DNA of 64,000 bases from Phormidesmis priestleyi ULC007 (GTDB taxonomy: Bacteria; Cyanobacteriota; Cyanobacteriia; Leptolyngbyales; Leptolyngbyaceae). This document shows positions 27,302 through 36,067 of the stretch, one piece after another (position 1 is the stretch's first letter; every line of letters begins with the position of its first letter). The notes below the pieces were generated by a model. The model did not search any database. It saw only the letters and a program-made list of their open reading frames with translations, and was not told the DNA's origin. The stretch spans positions 1 to 64,000 of the forward strand of contig NZ_MPPI01000022.1 in assembly GCF_001895925.1 (NCBI RefSeq). Reading direction: 5' to 3'. A program made the translations under genes and the position numbers.

Positions 27302-29494
27302 GTGCGTATTTCGCTCGATTATTATCGGATTCTGGGTCTACCCATCCAGGCTACTGCCGACCAGCTAAAGCAGGCGCATCGCGATCGCGCCCTGCAACTC
27401 CCTCGCCGTGAGTATTCTGAAGCGGCGATCGCGGCGCGTCGTCAGTTGCTTGATGAAGCCTATTCAGTGCTGTCAAAACCAGAGCAACGTCAAAACTATG
27501 ATGCCAGCTTTCTAGCCAGCCCTTATGAGGTCGATCACAGTCAGCCAGACCTGGCGCAGACTGATGAGATCGCCCACCCGGATGCTCGATCGCCCAGCAT
27601 TGAGATTCAAGACAAACAATTGATCGGGGCGCTACTGGTCTTGCAAGAGCTAGGCGAATATGAACTAGTTCTAAGATTAGGTCGCCCTTATCTCAGTAGC
27701 GGCAACGCCAACTTAAAAGATGGACGCTTTGGCGACCCCAGAATTGTTTTATCTGATATTGTCTTGACGGTGGCGCTGTCTTGTCTTGAGCTAGGTCGCG
27801 AACAGTGGCAGCAAGCACAATATGAAAACGCGGCTGAAGCATTAGAAACGGGACAAGAGCTTTTGCTGAGAGAAGGATTATTTTCTAGTGTTCGGGGTGA
27901 GATTCAGTCAGACCTCTACAAGCTGCGCCCCTATCGAATTTTAGAACTCCTCGCATTGCCTGATCAAGACTCGATCGAGCGCCGCAACGGTTTGCGGCTG
28001 CTGCGAGATATGCTGCGCGAGCGAGGCGGCATCGACGGCACAGAAAATGACCAGTCTGGGTTAAGCATTGATGACTTTTTGCGATTCATTCAACAGTTGC
28101 GCGGCTATCTAACTGCCGAAGAACAGCAGACCTTATTTGAAGAAGAAGCGCGTCGCCCGTCGGCGGTTGCCACCTATCTTGCAGTTTACGCACTGATGGC
28201 ACGAGGCTTTGCAGAGCAGCAACCCGCGCTGATTCGTCGAGCAAAACTGATGCTGATGCGCTTGGGCAGTCGGCAAGATGTGCATTTAGAACAGTCAGTC
28301 TGTGCGCTGCTATTAGGGCAAACCGAAGAAGCGAGTCGAGCGTTAGACCTCAGTCAAGAATATGAACCTCTTGTGTTTATTCGGGAGAATTCTCAAGGGG
28401 CACCCGATTTATTGCCAGGGCTGTGTCTCTATGCCGAACGTTGGCTTCAAGATGAAGTTTTCCCGCACTTCCGTGACCTGTCAAAACAGCACGTCTCCCT
28501 CAAAGACTACTTTGCCAACGTGCAAGTTCAAGAATATCTCGAAGAGTTGCCCGCCGAATCTGAGTCAGCCGAGTGGACGGCTCAACAGCAATGGAATCGA
28601 CGCGGAGCCGTTTCTCAAACGATCGCGGCTCAACCTGCTGAAATCGCAACTTCTAGCGGGCGACCCATTCGCTCTGCTCAAGTTCACGAGATGGACGTGG
28701 ATCGGTCTCGCAATGCCACTGCTACTCTGTCAGCCGCCTCTGGCATTGCAACCCTGCCCAACGCCGAGCAGATTGCCAATCTCTCACCCGAAGGGGGCTT
28801 AAATTCTTCTGATCAACGCCCTCGATCGAGCGGCGATCGCCAACGCGGAAATCTCGACAACGGCTATCGCGTCCCTGACGCAGACGATCTGCCGCCGCGT
28901 CGCGGTGAGGGTCAGCCTGCAAAAACCAAGCGTCGTAAAGGGCTTCCTCTCCCTCTGCTCTTGTTCGGGATCTTTGCGGTTGGGGCACTGGGCTTTTTGT
29001 TGTTTCGATCGGTGAAGTTTCTCACCTCTAAATCTACTGACGATCAGCTATTGGTGCAGCTTGACCAACCTGTGATCCCGATTCCGACTCAGACAGCCGC
29101 ATCACCGCTCTCTGGCGAAATGAATCAAGCGACGGCGCAACGAGTTTTAGAGTTTTGGTTAGACGCAAAGAAAGACGCAATGGGGCAAACTCACACCGTT
29201 GAGAAACTGACTCAAGTTTTAGCCGAACCCAAACTCGCTGAGTGGCGCAAAAATGCTGAAGAAGCAAAGCGAGAAAACTGGTACAAACAATATGAACACA
29301 CTGTAAAAGTGGATACAGTTGAGGTTAGCCCAACGAATCCTGGTCAAGCCACTGCTAACGCGACGATCGCTGAAGTGACTAAATACTATGAAGGTGAACA
29401 ACTCGCAGACACCAAAACCGACAACCTGCAAGTGCGCTATTCGCTAGTGCTGCAAGATAATCAGTGGCGTATTAAAGATTGGCAAGTTCTATAA
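27302..29494 (+). CDS. ftn2: Cell-division protein Ftn2/ZipN (ARC6 homologue)
   Basis: I start at the GTG at 27302 because MRISLDYYRILGLPIQATADQLKQAHRDRALQLPRREYS matches the family N-terminus, giving 730 residues. The J-domain-like part covers about 1-70 but lacks the HPD tripeptide, as is normal in ARC6. A helical middle region follows, a Gln/Arg-rich linker at about 430-540, one TM helix at about 545-567 and a C-terminal IMS-type domain (DUF4101; AQRVLEFWLDAKKDAMG and WRIKDWQVL). Ftn2 tethers and organises FtsZ at midcell and contacts other divisome proteins on both sides of the membrane. Confidence 0.9.
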   Translation: MRISLDYYRILGLPIQATADQLKQAHRDRALQLPRREYSEAAIAARRQLLDEAYSVLSKPEQRQNYDASFLASPYEVDHSQPDLAQTDEIAHPDARSPSIEIQDKQLIGALLVLQELGEYELVLRLGRPYLSSGNANLKDGRFGDPRIVLSDIVLTVALSCLELGREQWQQAQYENAAEALETGQELLLREGLFSSVRGEIQSDLYKLRPYRILELLALPDQDSIERRNGLRLLRDMLRERGGIDGTENDQSGLSIDDFLRFIQQLRGYLTAEEQQTLFEEEARRPSAVATYLAVYALMARGFAEQQPALIRRAKLMLMRLGSRQDVHLEQSVCALLLGQTEEASRALDLSQEYEPLVFIRENSQGAPDLLPGLCLYAERWLQDEVFPHFRDLSKQHVSLKDYFANVQVQEYLEELPAESESAEWTAQQQWNRRGAVSQTIAAQPAEIATSSGRPIRSAQVHEMDVDRSRNATATLSAASGIATLPNAEQIANLSPEGGLNSSDQRPRSSGDRQRGNLDNGYRVPDADDLPPRRGEGQPAKTKRRKGLPLPLLLFGIFAVGALGFLLFRSVKFLTSKSTDDQLLVQLDQPVIPIPTQTAASPLSGEMNQATAQRVLEFWLDAKKDAMGQTHTVEKLTQVLAEPKLAEWRKNAEEAKRENWYKQYEHTVKVDTVEVSPTNPGQATANATIAEVTKYYEGEQLADTKTDNLQVRYSLVLQDNQWRIKDWQVL

Positions 29495-29609
29495 GGTTAG
29501 CGTTAACCATTTCATTACATTTTTTGTGGTGGAATGATTAAAGAAAATTTAGAATCTAAAAGGAACGCTTCTGGGGGCATCTGTGGGGAATTCCCATTAT
29601 TAATTTGGC

Positions 29610-30596
29610 ATGGTCGAAACTCTGCTCCACGCCTATACGCCTCTGATCTTCTGGACGGGGCTAGGGATTCTATCTTTTCGATTTGTGCCTCAAACGCTTC
29701 CCCACTTACTGGGCCGCAGCTTATATTGGGTCGGCGTTCCCTGGCAAATCTTTGCTCTAGCACGGCAAACTGACTTCTCTCATCAAGCGGGACTGGCTCC
29801 TGCCGTAACGCTGGCAACTCTGGGAACTGGCTTAATTTTGGCTTGGTCAGCGCTGCAAGCATTAAGTTTTTGGCTGAAGCAAGACGGCTTTCAAGAGCAT
29901 GAGAATCAGGGAAAACAGTTACGATCGTGGCTTCCCCCGCTCGATCGCCCTCAGCAAGGCACTTTTGTGATTGCTAGTATGCTCGGCAACACTGGCTTTG
30001 TGGGCTTGGGGATCATTCCAGCCTTGCTGAATGCAGGCGATATGAGTTGGGCGATTTTTTTTAGCGTCACTCAAAATCTCGTCGGCACTTATGGCATTGG
30101 GGTCTTAATCGCCAGTTATTATGGGCGGTCAGCTCAACCCAATCATTGGTGGCTACTGCTCCGTGATGTGCTGCTGGTGCCTTCACTTTGGGCCTTTACG
30201 ATCGGCTATCTTACTCAGTCTATTCCCTTCCCCGATCTGGCAGAATTAGCCATCGACTCGTCACTTTTGTTTGTGATCCCCGCATCCTTTTTGTTAATGG
30301 GAATGCGATTAAGTCAGCTTCAAGGCTGGAGGAGTCTGAGAACTGCCCTGATTCCGGTAACGCTCAAAATCATGGTTTTGCCAAGTTTAGTCGCATTGGG
30401 AACCACCCTTTTAGGACTCTCTGGTGATTCTCGTTTATCACTCGTTTTAATGGCAGGAATGCCTAGCGCCTTTGCAAGCCTGATCTTGTCAGAAGAATAT
30501 AATCTCGATCGAGATCTTGCCTCCAGCAGCATTGCTTTAAGCACGATCGGGCTTTTGCTAGTGATCCCGCTCTGGTTATCTCTCTTTGGAGGGTAG
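29610..30596 (+). CDS. AEC (auxin efflux carrier) family transporter
   Basis: A 328-residue membrane protein with about ten hydrophobic helices in two inverted halves. Features of the AEC family include IASMLGNTGFVGLGIIPALL in the middle and KIMVLPSLVALGTTLLG plus MAGMPSAFASLILSEEYNLDRDLASSSIALSTIGLLLVIPLWL at the end, matching the conserved crossover segment. It probably exports an organic anion; the substrate is unknown. It follows ftn2 by 115 bases on the same strand, but a shared transcript is not certain. Confidence 0.8.
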   Translation: MVETLLHAYTPLIFWTGLGILSFRFVPQTLPHLLGRSLYWVGVPWQIFALARQTDFSHQAGLAPAVTLATLGTGLILAWSALQALSFWLKQDGFQEHENQGKQLRSWLPPLDRPQQGTFVIASMLGNTGFVGLGIIPALLNAGDMSWAIFFSVTQNLVGTYGIGVLIASYYGRSAQPNHWWLLLRDVLLVPSLWAFTIGYLTQSIPFPDLAELAIDSSLLFVIPASFLLMGMRLSQLQGWRSLRTALIPVTLKIMVLPSLVALGTTLLGLSGDSRLSLVLMAGMPSAFASLILSEEYNLDRDLASSSIALSTIGLLLVIPLWLSLFGG

Positions 30597-30689
30597 CAAC
30601 CTCTAAAAACAAAGAAAATGTATCGATCCATACTGGCGATCCGATTAATGTTACGATTTGGGTGGAAAGAATTTGCATCCAGCACCCAT

Positions 30690-31478
30690 ATGCCAACCGC
30701 GTTAACGGCAGAATCTAAAAACGCTCAACCCAATATGAAATTGGGTAGGCTGCTCATTGTTGAAGATGAAGACTTGATTCGTGACACGATCGCGCTGACC
30801 CTGAGTGAAGAAGGCTATGAAGTGCTGACAGCGGCAGATGGTCGCAGCGCTTTAGAACTGATTCAAAATGCAACTGGCAAAAGCAATCACTCATCGTCAA
30901 GGTTCCCCAACCCGCCAGATTCCACCAAGCTCGATCTGATTATTTTAGATCTGATGCTTCCTTATATTAATGGCCTCGATCTCTGTCGCTTGGTGCGCCG
31001 AGAAGGTAATAGCATTCCCATTCTCATGCTCAGTGCTAAAGGGACGGAAACCGATCGTGTGGTCGGACTAGAAGTCGGTGCCGATGACTATTTGACCAAA
31101 CCCTTTGGGATGCGCGAACTCGTGGCCCGGTGTCGGGCACTGCTGCGACGGCATCAGCAGTTTCAAACCTCTGGTCAAGCGCCCACCTTAAAGTTTCAAG
31201 ACATCACCGTCTTTTCTCAAGAGTGCCGCGTCACCGTACGTGGAGAAGAAGTTAACTTCTCACCCAAAGAATTTAAGCTGCTAGAGCTATTCATCAGCCA
31301 TACAAAGCGCGTTTGGTCACGCGATCAGCTACTCGAAAAAATTTGGGGGCCCGACTTTATCGGTGATAGCAAAACGGTCGATGTCCATATTCGATGGCTG
31401 CGGGAGAAACTAGAAGTTGACCCCAGCAACCCCGAATATTTAGTCACCGTGAGGGGATTTGGCTACCGCTTCGGCTAG
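30690..31478 (+). CDS. sphR: OmpR-family response regulator, SphR-like
   Basis: The start is uncertain: I use the ATG at 30690 (MPTALTAESKN); 30618 and 30735 are alternatives. A receiver with Glu-Asp-Glu-Asp near the start, phospho-Asp in LIILDLMLPYING, Thr/Ser in LMLSAKG and Lys in DYLTKPFG is followed by a winged-helix DNA-binding domain (EFKLLELFISHTKRVWSRDQLLEKIWG, SKTVDVHIRWLREKLE). The receiver carries a polar insert (GKSNHSSSRFPNPPDSTK). With the kinase gene 33 bases downstream it resembles the SphS-SphR phosphate-starvation pair of cyanobacteria; that assignment rests on kinase architecture. Confidence 0.7.
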   Translation: MPTALTAESKNAQPNMKLGRLLIVEDEDLIRDTIALTLSEEGYEVLTAADGRSALELIQNATGKSNHSSSRFPNPPDSTKLDLIILDLMLPYINGLDLCRLVRREGNSIPILMLSAKGTETDRVVGLEVGADDYLTKPFGMRELVARCRALLRRHQQFQTSGQAPTLKFQDITVFSQECRVTVRGEEVNFSPKEFKLLELFISHTKRVWSRDQLLEKIWGPDFIGDSKTVDVHIRWLREKLEVDPSNPEYLVTVRGFGYRFG

Positions 31479-31511
31479 AATGCGCGAAAATTGAAAGGTC
31501 GAAATTAGAGA

Positions 31512-32909
31512 TTGCGATCGTCACACATTTCCAGTTTCCGATCTTCTATTTTTCATTCTTTTTTGCCTGTGAAACTTCTATGGTTTCTAGCGGGGATTGC
31601 CATTGGGCTGGTGCCGCTCATCTGCTATCGAGTCCGACTAAGTTTGCAACTCAAGCAGATTACTCAAAGTCTAGACGTAGCCGATCGGGGAACCCTGTTT
31701 TCTATCTCGTCTCAGTTAATGATGGCGATCGCCAATTATCGGCAAGCTAACCAAGACCTAGAGCGTCAGTCAGAAACCTGGAAACAGATTGTCAACTGCG
31801 CTCCGGTTGGCTATTTGCAGGTAGACGAAGAAAACCAGTTGACATTGTGTAACTCGCAAGCCTGCCAGCTATTGAGCATTCCCAACTGCAACCCGCTTCA
31901 GCCGCGATTGCTTCTAGAGTTGGTGCGTTCTTATGAGCTAGATCTGTTGATCGAGCAAGCGAGAGAATCTGAAACGCCTTGTCAACGGGAGTGGATGTTC
32001 TACCCAACATCGGTCGATGCGGCTAACTTATCCGATCAGCGCACAACTCCGCTTCGGGGCTATGCCTTTCTTTTGGCAGATGACAACGTGGGGGTGTTTT
32101 TAGAAAACCGCCAAGAAGCTTTGACTTTGGCGCAGCAGCGCGATCGCTGGGCATCGGATGTCGCTCACGAGCTAAAAACCCCGCTCACCTCCATTCGACT
32201 CGTAGCGGAAACGCTGCAATCGCGGTTAGAGCCACCCACTCGCAACTGGGTCGATCGCCTCCTTGCGGAAGCCATTCGATTAAGCACATTGGTTCAAGAA
32301 TTACTAGATCTCAGCCAACTAGAGGTCAACCCAGTTCAACGGCTCAACGTGAAGCCGATCGATCTAGTCAAGCTGATCCACGCTGCCTGGTTAAGTCTAG
32401 AGCCGCTTGCAAGTGAAAAGGAGTTAACCCTTAGCTATGAAGGCCCTCAACACCTGCTCATTGAGGCTGATGAAGCTCGATTGCACCGAGTGTTACTCAA
32501 CTTATTTGATAATGGGATCAAGTACAGTCCTCTTAAAACATTAATTCGAGTCCGGGTGGGTCTTCAAAATCATTTATCCTCCAAATCAGGCAGAACTTCT
32601 CAGCACATTCAGATTGATATCATTGATGCAGGGCAGGGGTTTCCAGAGACAGCGTTGCCTCATGTTTTTGAGCGGTTTTACCGGGCTGACCCTTCTCGAT
32701 CGCGCCACCCTGATCCCCAGCGAGATCTCGCCAGTGCGAAGCCGATTCAGTTAAGCAGTGGCAGTGGGTTGGGGCTGGCGATCGCGCGGCAAATTGTCGA
32801 AGCTCATCAAGGCTCAGTTAGCGCAAGTAACGATCCCAAAACTGGAGGAGCCTGGTTACAGATTCAATTACCCTATTCTGAAGTTGAGGATTTCAGCAAA
32901 AGAGCTTAA
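31512..32909 (+). CDS. sphS: PAS-containing sensor histidine kinase, SphS-like
   Basis: The start is TTG at 31512 or, more simply, GTG at 31569. One N-terminal hydrophobic helix (LLWFLAGIAIGLVPLICYRV) anchors it, then a short coiled segment, a PAS domain (WKQIVNCAPVGYLQVDEENQLTLCN), the HisKA box WASDVAHELKTPLTSIRLVAETL with the phospho-His, and an HATPase domain with LFDNGIKYS, DAGQGFPE and SGLGLAIARQIVEAHQG. A hydrophobic N-terminus followed directly by PAS and HisKA fits SphS/PhoR. It controls the upstream regulator, probably in response to phosphate. Confidence 0.75.
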   Translation: MRSSHISSFRSSIFHSFLPVKLLWFLAGIAIGLVPLICYRVRLSLQLKQITQSLDVADRGTLFSISSQLMMAIANYRQANQDLERQSETWKQIVNCAPVGYLQVDEENQLTLCNSQACQLLSIPNCNPLQPRLLLELVRSYELDLLIEQARESETPCQREWMFYPTSVDAANLSDQRTTPLRGYAFLLADDNVGVFLENRQEALTLAQQRDRWASDVAHELKTPLTSIRLVAETLQSRLEPPTRNWVDRLLAEAIRLSTLVQELLDLSQLEVNPVQRLNVKPIDLVKLIHAAWLSLEPLASEKELTLSYEGPQHLLIEADEARLHRVLLNLFDNGIKYSPLKTLIRVRVGLQNHLSSKSGRTSQHIQIDIIDAGQGFPETALPHVFERFYRADPSRSRHPDPQRDLASAKPIQLSSGSGLGLAIARQIVEAHQGSVSASNDPKTGGAWLQIQLPYSEVEDFSKRA

Positions 32910-32952
32910 TTCTGTAGGAGATTGTGCTGAGGACGTGATTGTGTAATAAATG

Positions 32953-32991
32953 TATACATCAGTACACGCTAGTATTTATACAGAAGTACAC
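32953..32991. promoter_or_regulatory. Two direct repeats upstream of the pseudouridine synthase gene
   Basis: TATACA-N2-AGTACAC occurs twice with a 24-base period (32953-32967 and 32977-32991). This leaves about two helical turns between copies and looks like a double binding site for a regulator. It lies 55-93 bases before the chosen ATG at 33046. Confidence 0.4.
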
Positions 32992-33045
32992 TCAGTAAAA
33001 ACTGTTGAGTTCCGCAAATTCAAAGATCTATCGGGCGCATCTGCC

Positions 33046-33837
33046 ATGCATGAACGAGTGCAAAAAATTCTTTCTCAGTGGGGGATCGCTTCTCGCCGTC
33101 AAGCTGAACAAATGATTCTAGAGGGGCGCGTGCGTCTTAACGGCGAAGTGGCGCATCTGGGGCAAAAAACAAATCCAGCCCTTGACGAAGTAGCAGTAGA
33201 CGGTAGAATTGTGAAGCCGATCGCGCGCCCTCAATTGCTCTACTTGTTACTTAACAAACCTAGGGGCATTGTTTCTACGTGTGATGACCCTCAAAACCGT
33301 CCAACGGTCTTAGACTTGCTTCCTGAAAAAATTCGTCAAGGTCAAGGGCTTCACCCCGTCGGTCGCTTAGATGTAGAATCGACAGGAGCACTACTCTTAA
33401 CAAACGACGGTGATTTGACATACTATCTCACTCACCCTCGTCACCATGTTCCCAAAACCTATCAGGTTTGGGTTGAAGGAGTGGCTTCAGAGCAGATGCT
33501 ACAGCAGTGGCGGCAAGGAGTCTTGTTAGACGGTCGGCAGACACTACCCGCTCAGGTCAGAGTGATAAACTGTGCTAGAGCCAAAACACTCTTAGAAGTC
33601 ATTCTCAACGAAGGGAGAAATCGACAAATTCGTAGAGTGGCAGACCAATTGGGGCACCCCGTCCTTGAGCTTCATCGCACTGCGATCGACTCTATTCAGC
33701 TCAATCCCCCCGGCAGACCTTTCTTGCCCAGTGGCACCTATCGCCCCTTAGAGAGTTTTGAGATCCAATCTTTAAAAGACCGAATTGACCTAACATCTAT
33801 CAGGTCATCAGCAGAAATCCAAGAGCATAGCGGATGA
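33046..33837 (+). CDS. RsuA/RluB-family pseudouridine synthase
   Basis: I start at the ATG at 33046 (MHERVQKILSQWGIASRRQAEQM), which opens the S4 RNA-binding domain; the frame is open to 32950 but that extension is repeat-like and not homologous. The catalytic domain has LNKPRGIVST and GRLDVESTGALLLTNDGDL with the catalytic Asp, followed by LNEGRNRQIRRVADQLGHPV. The 263-residue enzyme probably modifies one uridine in 23S rRNA (RluB-like) or 16S rRNA. Its stop overlaps the next start by 4 bases (ATGA), so the two genes are coupled. Confidence 0.88.
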   Translation: MHERVQKILSQWGIASRRQAEQMILEGRVRLNGEVAHLGQKTNPALDEVAVDGRIVKPIARPQLLYLLLNKPRGIVSTCDDPQNRPTVLDLLPEKIRQGQGLHPVGRLDVESTGALLLTNDGDLTYYLTHPRHHVPKTYQVWVEGVASEQMLQQWRQGVLLDGRQTLPAQVRVINCARAKTLLEVILNEGRNRQIRRVADQLGHPVLELHRTAIDSIQLNPPGRPFLPSGTYRPLESFEIQSLKDRIDLTSIRSSAEIQEHSG

Positions 33838-34676
33838 ATAAGCAAACCCTCCAAACCAATCGAGACCAGGCAGAACGGCTAACAGAGATGGGATTGCAGT
33901 TGTGTGAATTGCGGCAGCAGCAAGAGATCTCTTTAGAACAAATTGCCAGTAAAACTCGAATTCAGCCGCGTCTGTTAGAGGCGATCGAGCAGGGCAGAAT
34001 AGACAGCTTGCCTGAGTCTGTCTACATTCAAAGTTTTATTCGACAATATGCTGACGCGATCGGCTTAGATGGAGTCGAATTTGCAAGTACGTTTCCGACC
34101 TCTTATAAGCTTCCTGATTACCGTCCGTCTTGGCGGAGCTTGCCAGGGGCGCAACTGCGTCCGGTGCATCTCTATCTGATCTACATGCTATTGATCATTT
34201 CGGCGGTTAATGGGCTGTCTTACTTCCTCAATCGCTCAATGCGTCAGCCCGAACTGGCGAATGCAGAAATGAAGATGCAGCCGACGACTCCAACTCCGAT
34301 CGGGCCGATAAACCCATTGCAAAACGTAGCAAAGGTGCCCCTCGCCCAGAAGCAGCCTGGGGCCCAAAAAGCGGTACGAGTTGGCATGATGCTAACCGCT
34401 CAGTCTTGGGTGCGAGTGGTGACTGATGGCAAAACTGAGTTTGAAGGCGTTCTTCCAGAAGGAACTCAACGCGCCTGGGCTGCCAATCAGCAAGTCGTTG
34501 TCCGGGCTGGCAATGCTGGGGGTGTCATGGTGTCATTTAACGATGGGCAGTCTAAGAAGCTCGGAGAGCCGGGCGCGATCGAAGAAATGGCGTTTCCCCC
34601 CGATCCTCGCTTTGCAACACTGCCTGACGCGGTGCGTGAAATGAGCGCCCCTTCTCCACGGGAAGCGATCCGCTAA
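33834..34676 (+). CDS. RodZ-like membrane protein (HTH, TM, DUF4115-like domain)
   Basis: A 280-residue protein with a cytoplasmic helix-turn-helix at about 18-80 (LRQQQEISLEQIASKTRIQPRLLEAIEQG, the RodZ HTH), one TM helix at about 112-132, a proline-rich linker and a periplasmic domain at about 181-255 resembling DUF4115. RodZ links the cytoskeletal MreB filament to the elongation machinery. The periplasmic domain is strikingly similar to the C-terminus of the kinase at 54837-56261. It is translationally coupled to the upstream pseudouridine synthase. Confidence 0.8.
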   Translation: MNKQTLQTNRDQAERLTEMGLQLCELRQQQEISLEQIASKTRIQPRLLEAIEQGRIDSLPESVYIQSFIRQYADAIGLDGVEFASTFPTSYKLPDYRPSWRSLPGAQLRPVHLYLIYMLLIISAVNGLSYFLNRSMRQPELANAEMKMQPTTPTPIGPINPLQNVAKVPLAQKQPGAQKAVRVGMMLTAQSWVRVVTDGKTEFEGVLPEGTQRAWAANQQVVVRAGNAGGVMVSFNDGQSKKLGEPGAIEEMAFPPDPRFATLPDAVREMSAPSPREAIR

Positions 34677-35353
34677 GTTGCCATCGGTTCAACAAGCGGA
34701 ACAGTGCAGTCTGGCGTATCATTCCATGGGCTATTGACGCTTGAATTGACTGGGTAGGCAGTCATGAGATTGCTATCATAAGGGCACAGAAGGGCTTGTA
34801 GCGATTCCAAAGGCTGAGATGGATCAAGCCAGCGATCGTAACTGTCTGCATGCAGGATGACGGGCATGCGATCGTGCACCTGAGCCACTGTCTGATTTGC
34901 CTCTGTAGTCAAAATTGTGCAGGTTTCTAGCCTGTCATCTTCTGAGTCGTGCCAGCGCTCCCACAAACCCGCAAAAGCAAAAGGGCTACTGTCCTCTAAT
35001 CGAAAATAGAACGGCTGCTTCTTGCCCGACTGCTTGCGCCACTCATAAAAGCCATCCGCCAAAATCAGGCAGCGACGTTGTTTAAAGGCAGACCGAAACG
35101 AAGGCTTTTCGGTCACGGTTTCTGATCGGGCGTTAATCAATTTTGCCCCGATCGCCGGATCTTTTGACCACGACGGAATCAACCCCCAGCGCAGCGGTTT
35201 AAACTGACGATTACCGCTCTCAGCCGCCACGATCGCCGGGATCGTCTGCGTGGGGGCAATATTATAGCGAGGCTGCCAATCAGGAATCTCAACCAATTGA
35301 AAAGCTTCAGCGATCACGTCACCGATTAGACTTTGACTAAATCTTCCACACAT
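34673..35353 (-). CDS. SRAP-domain protein (YedK/HMCES family)
   Basis: I start at the ATG at 35353, since the catalytic cysteine must be residue 2 after Met removal (MCGRFSQS). The 226-residue protein has RYNIAPTQTIPAI, INARSETVTEKPSF and RRCLILADGFYEWRK, and HDRMPVIL with the catalytic His. SRAP proteins form a covalent link with abasic sites in single-stranded DNA and protect them. Its 3' end overlaps the convergent RodZ-like gene by 3 bases. Confidence 0.9.
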   Translation of the reverse strand: MCGRFSQSLIGDVIAEAFQLVEIPDWQPRYNIAPTQTIPAIVAAESGNRQFKPLRWGLIPSWSKDPAIGAKLINARSETVTEKPSFRSAFKQRRCLILADGFYEWRKQSGKKQPFYFRLEDSSPFAFAGLWERWHDSEDDRLETCTILTTEANQTVAQVHDRMPVILHADSYDRWLDPSQPLESLQALLCPYDSNLMTAYPVNSSVNSPWNDTPDCTVPLVEPMAT

Positions 35354-35372
35354 CGCGAAAATCACCTTTAAC

Positions 35373-35412
35373 AAAAAGCGGGCAGTGGACAACCCTAATT
35401 ACCCACTGCCCG
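35373..35412 (-). terminator. Rho-independent terminator of the rhodanese gene
   Basis: On the minus strand CGGGCAGTGG and CCACTGCCCG (10 base pairs, around a 14-base loop) are followed by CTTTTTG. It lies 31 bases after the rhodanese stop. Confidence 0.75.
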
Positions 35413-35443
35413 ATCAAATAAAAGATTTGACGCTGATTTCAAG

Positions 35444-35926
35444 CTATTTGAAATTGAGCTTTTGAGTATCTTTGTGGTGTTTCACCTGAGAAACCACGTT
35501 ATAAGCGTGTTCTCCTGGCTCTTGACTTCCATCAACCGCGCCCTCAGTCGAACCGCCGATCGCCTTCCACTCAGCCAATCCACCTTTTAGTTCGGCAACC
35601 GCCCGAAAGCCTGCCTCGCGCAGCAGCGCAGCCGCCTGTGATGTCTCTTGCTCGTTTGCGCCGTAGATATAAATGTCTCGTCCAGACTCCAGACTATTCT
35701 TTGCCAGGGCGACTAACTCATTGAGCGGAAAATCCATCGCGCCCATGATGTGACTATCGTTAAACAGTTCACGAGGACGAACATCCAAAATTGTAAGTGC
35801 AGGTTCGCCCCACTCTAAGCGAGATTTGAGGTCATGCACCGAAGATTGGGTCTTTAAGTCAGGAGGGGTTGGCGTGACATTAGGCAGCGCCTCTTTAGCG
35901 TTTTTAATAAGATCGTCGATCGCCAT
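35444..35926 (-). CDS. Rhodanese-like protein without the catalytic cysteine
   Basis: I start at the ATG at 35926 (MAIDDLIKNAKEAL); a frame open to 36001 has no conserved content. The rhodanese domain shows LTILDVRPRELFNDSHIMGAMDFPL and LKGGLAEWKAIGG. Where active rhodaneses have the Cys of the YCRSG loop, this protein reads IYGANEQETSQ, so the nucleophile is Gly. It cannot be a normal sulfurtransferase and more likely binds a partner or ligand. About 160 residues long, no signal peptide. Confidence 0.75.
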   Translation of the reverse strand: MAIDDLIKNAKEALPNVTPTPPDLKTQSSVHDLKSRLEWGEPALTILDVRPRELFNDSHIMGAMDFPLNELVALAKNSLESGRDIYIYGANEQETSQAAALLREAGFRAVAELKGGLAEWKAIGGSTEGAVDGSQEPGEHAYNVVSQVKHHKDTQKLNFK

Positions 35927-36028
35927 AATCATTCTCAACTTTTTTAGTAAATTTCCACTGAAACTGTAGTGAAAAGTGGAGGGTAAACTAATCCTTCTCA
36001 AGTCAGAGGCAGCGATCGTCTTTAGGCA

Positions 36029-36058
36029 TAAAAAAGGGGCACGACATGCCGTGCCCCT
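36029..36058 (-). terminator. Terminator of the M23 peptidase gene, made from a dispersed repeat
   Basis: On the minus strand GGGGCACG-GCATGT-CGTGCCCC is followed by TTTTTTATG, a strong intrinsic terminator about 10 bases after the M23 stop. The hairpin is nearly the same as the palindromic core of the repeat at 45639-45665, so a repeat copy appears to serve as terminator. Confidence 0.75.
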
Positions 36059-36067
36059 ACCAAGCCA

